A stretch of DNA of 6,009 nt from Candidatus Iainarchaeum sp. (GTDB lineage Archaea; Iainarchaeota; Iainarchaeia; Iainarchaeales; GCA-2688035). Location of the stretch: the NCBI GenBank assembly GCA_017608725.1, contig JAFCFG010000066.1:1-6009 (forward strand), in the 5' to 3' direction. Below the pieces are notes generated by a model. It saw nothing but the letters and a program-made list of their open reading frames with translations, made no database searches and was not told the DNA's origin. Position 1 is the first letter of the stretch, and the number at the start of each line of letters is the position of its first letter. Both the position numbers and the translations under genes were made by a program. Of this stretch, positions 5,516 to 6,009 are shown one piece after another.

Positions 5516-5884
5516 TTAAGAGTTTTTCTCAATTTTGGGCTTTCTTGGCTTTACGTGGGAAAACCTGTGCAGCATTCTCCCAATCTTATGCAGTTCCTCT
5601 TCCTCAAAGCGCTGGCCCTTTTGAATGGAAACCCCTGCCATCACACTCAAAGCGTATAGGAAAACGGCTACTCCGCTGAGTGCAAAGAAAACAGTGACAA
5701 TTTTTGAAAGGTCTGTTCTAGGGTGGAGGTCACCGTAGCCAATTGTTGTAAGCGTCGTGGTGGTGAAGTAAAAACTGTCAACAAAGCTCCATTGCTCCAG
5801 GCAATGGTAAATAATTGTGCCGGCTGCAAGCAGCAGCACCAAAACAGTGAGCACAAAACCAAGCTTTGCCCTTGTTTCAATCAT
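5516..5884 (-). CDS. Small two-transmembrane potassium channel (Ion_trans_2 type)
   Basis: The 122-residue membrane protein has the architecture of a minimal potassium channel subunit. There is a first transmembrane helix at about 8-27 (GFVLTVLVLLLAAGTII), a pore helix around 32-45 (WSFVDSFYFTTTTL), the selectivity filter TTIGYGD at 46-52, and a second transmembrane helix at about 60-84. A short cytoplasmic tail of about 35 residues follows, first acidic (EEEE, 94-97) and then basic (KPRKPK). Four copies would form a potassium-selective pore. No RCK, cyclic-nucleotide or voltage-sensor domain is present, and the ORF ends with a clean TAA. The ATG at 5884 lacks a Shine-Dalgarno sequence. It is not a usual member of the replication-translation cluster; PCNA follows after 40 bases in the same direction. 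Function is firm at the family level; gating is unknown. Confidence 0.92.
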   Translation of the reverse strand: MIETRAKLGFVLTVLVLLLAAGTIIYHCLEQWSFVDSFYFTTTTLTTIGYGDLHPRTDLSKIVTVFFALSGVAVFLYALSVMAGVSIQKGQRFEEEELHKIGRMLHRFSHVKPRKPKIEKNS

Positions 5885-5924
5885 TGTAATTAAGAGAAAG
5901 GAAAAAAGTAGTTAATAAGATTAA
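5885..5924 (-). promoter_or_regulatory. Probable promoter region of the channel gene
   Basis: This 40-base gap is mostly A and T. On the minus strand TCTTATTAAC (plus-strand 5911-5920) is about 31 bases before the channel ATG and could be a TATA box. The stretch nearest the ATG has no Shine-Dalgarno sequence, which would fit a leaderless transcript. The candidate TATA box lies within a perfect dyad (5909-5927). Confidence 0.35.
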
Positions 5925-5927
5925 CTA
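5909..5927. repeat. Perfect 8-bp dyad, TAGTTAAT-AAG-ATTAACTA
   Basis: TAGTTAAT (5909-5916) is the exact reverse complement of ATTAACTA (5920-5927), with three bases between. The right arm includes the stop codon of the gene upstream of the channel (CTA at 5925-5927, TAG on the minus strand). It overlaps the candidate TATA box of the channel gene, so it could be an operator for a dimeric repressor or a weak 3'-end hairpin. A/T-rich DNA yields dyads by chance, so the role is uncertain. Confidence 0.45.
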
Positions 5928-6009
5928 AAAGGCCTTTTTCTGCAAATAGTGTGCAGCTCCTGCAGCTGTGCCGAACTCTGCATTTGCCGGGAACTCGAAT
6001 TTTCTTCCA
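5925..6009 (-). CDS. Partial gene, C-terminal 27 residues of an unidentified protein
   Basis: An open frame enters from the right edge on the minus strand and ends at TAG (5925-5927). The visible end reads GRKFEFPANAEFG, then TAAGAAHYLQKKAF. The NAEFGTAAGAA stretch is the kind of glycine/alanine-rich motif seen near the end of actin-fold ATPases such as hydantoinase/oxoprolinase-like proteins (which often have NAxxANAIGAA), but so little is visible that no family is assigned. The other frames of this strand read less protein-like or continue without a clean end. Direction matches the rest of the cluster, and it lies 40 bases upstream of the channel gene. Confidence 0.5.
   Translation of the reverse strand, partial: GRKFEFPANAEFGTAAGAAHYLQKKAF

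Noticed and set aside
5668..5880. 70-residue minus-strand frame overlapping the potassium channel gene
   Set aside because: It overlaps the channel gene in another frame. The channel frame has the intact filter and two membrane helices, while this one has no recognisable features.

Overview
The window is a stretch of archaeal chromosome. It carries archaeal or eukaryote-type information-processing genes (PCNA, both core primase subunits, a GINS subunit, ribosomal protein S27e, the alpha subunit of initiation factor 2), all on the minus strand, with archaeal-style signals such as a GGTGAT Shine-Dalgarno sequence, T/A-rich TATA-like boxes and apparently leaderless starts. The lineage cannot be fixed by reading alone. 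The compact layout, the absence of L44e and Nop10 from their usual slots, and the short proteins would fit a reduced-genome (DPANN-like) archaeon, but this is inference.

Read in the direction of transcription (right to left) the order is: the 3' end of an unidentified gene (5925-6009), a small two-helix potassium channel (5516-5884), PCNA (4753-5475), primase large subunit PriL (3671-4690), primase small subunit PriS (2427-3671), a GINS51-type replicative helicase subunit (1870-2424), S27e (1672-1863), aIF2-alpha (888-1664) and a PAC2-family protein (105-881). From PriL to PAC2 the genes are separated by 7 bases or fewer, or overlap by one base, so they look like one operon. This is the known archaeal replication-translation gene cluster, in which the sliding clamp, primase and GINS (replication) sit beside ribosomal and initiation-factor genes (translation) and a PAC2 protein.

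Signals suggest a division into transcription units. The channel gene and PriL lack a Shine-Dalgarno sequence and have T/A-rich boxes about 28-31 bases upstream, as expected for leaderless first genes. PCNA has a TTG start with a GGGGGT Shine-Dalgarno-like sequence. Most genes after PriL have Shine-Dalgarno-like sequences, several overlapping the stop codon of the preceding gene.

The left end (1-107) is not coding. It holds two exact copies of a 30-base repeat, each with a small hairpin, flanking a 47-base segment with a perfect 10-bp hairpin. The second copy supplies the stop codon of the PAC2 gene. This element, an extra zinc-ribbon-like insert in PriS, the channel gene next to PCNA, and two related dyad sequences in the short gaps around the channel gene are the least ordinary features. 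I found no CRISPR system, mobile-element gene, tRNA or rRNA.
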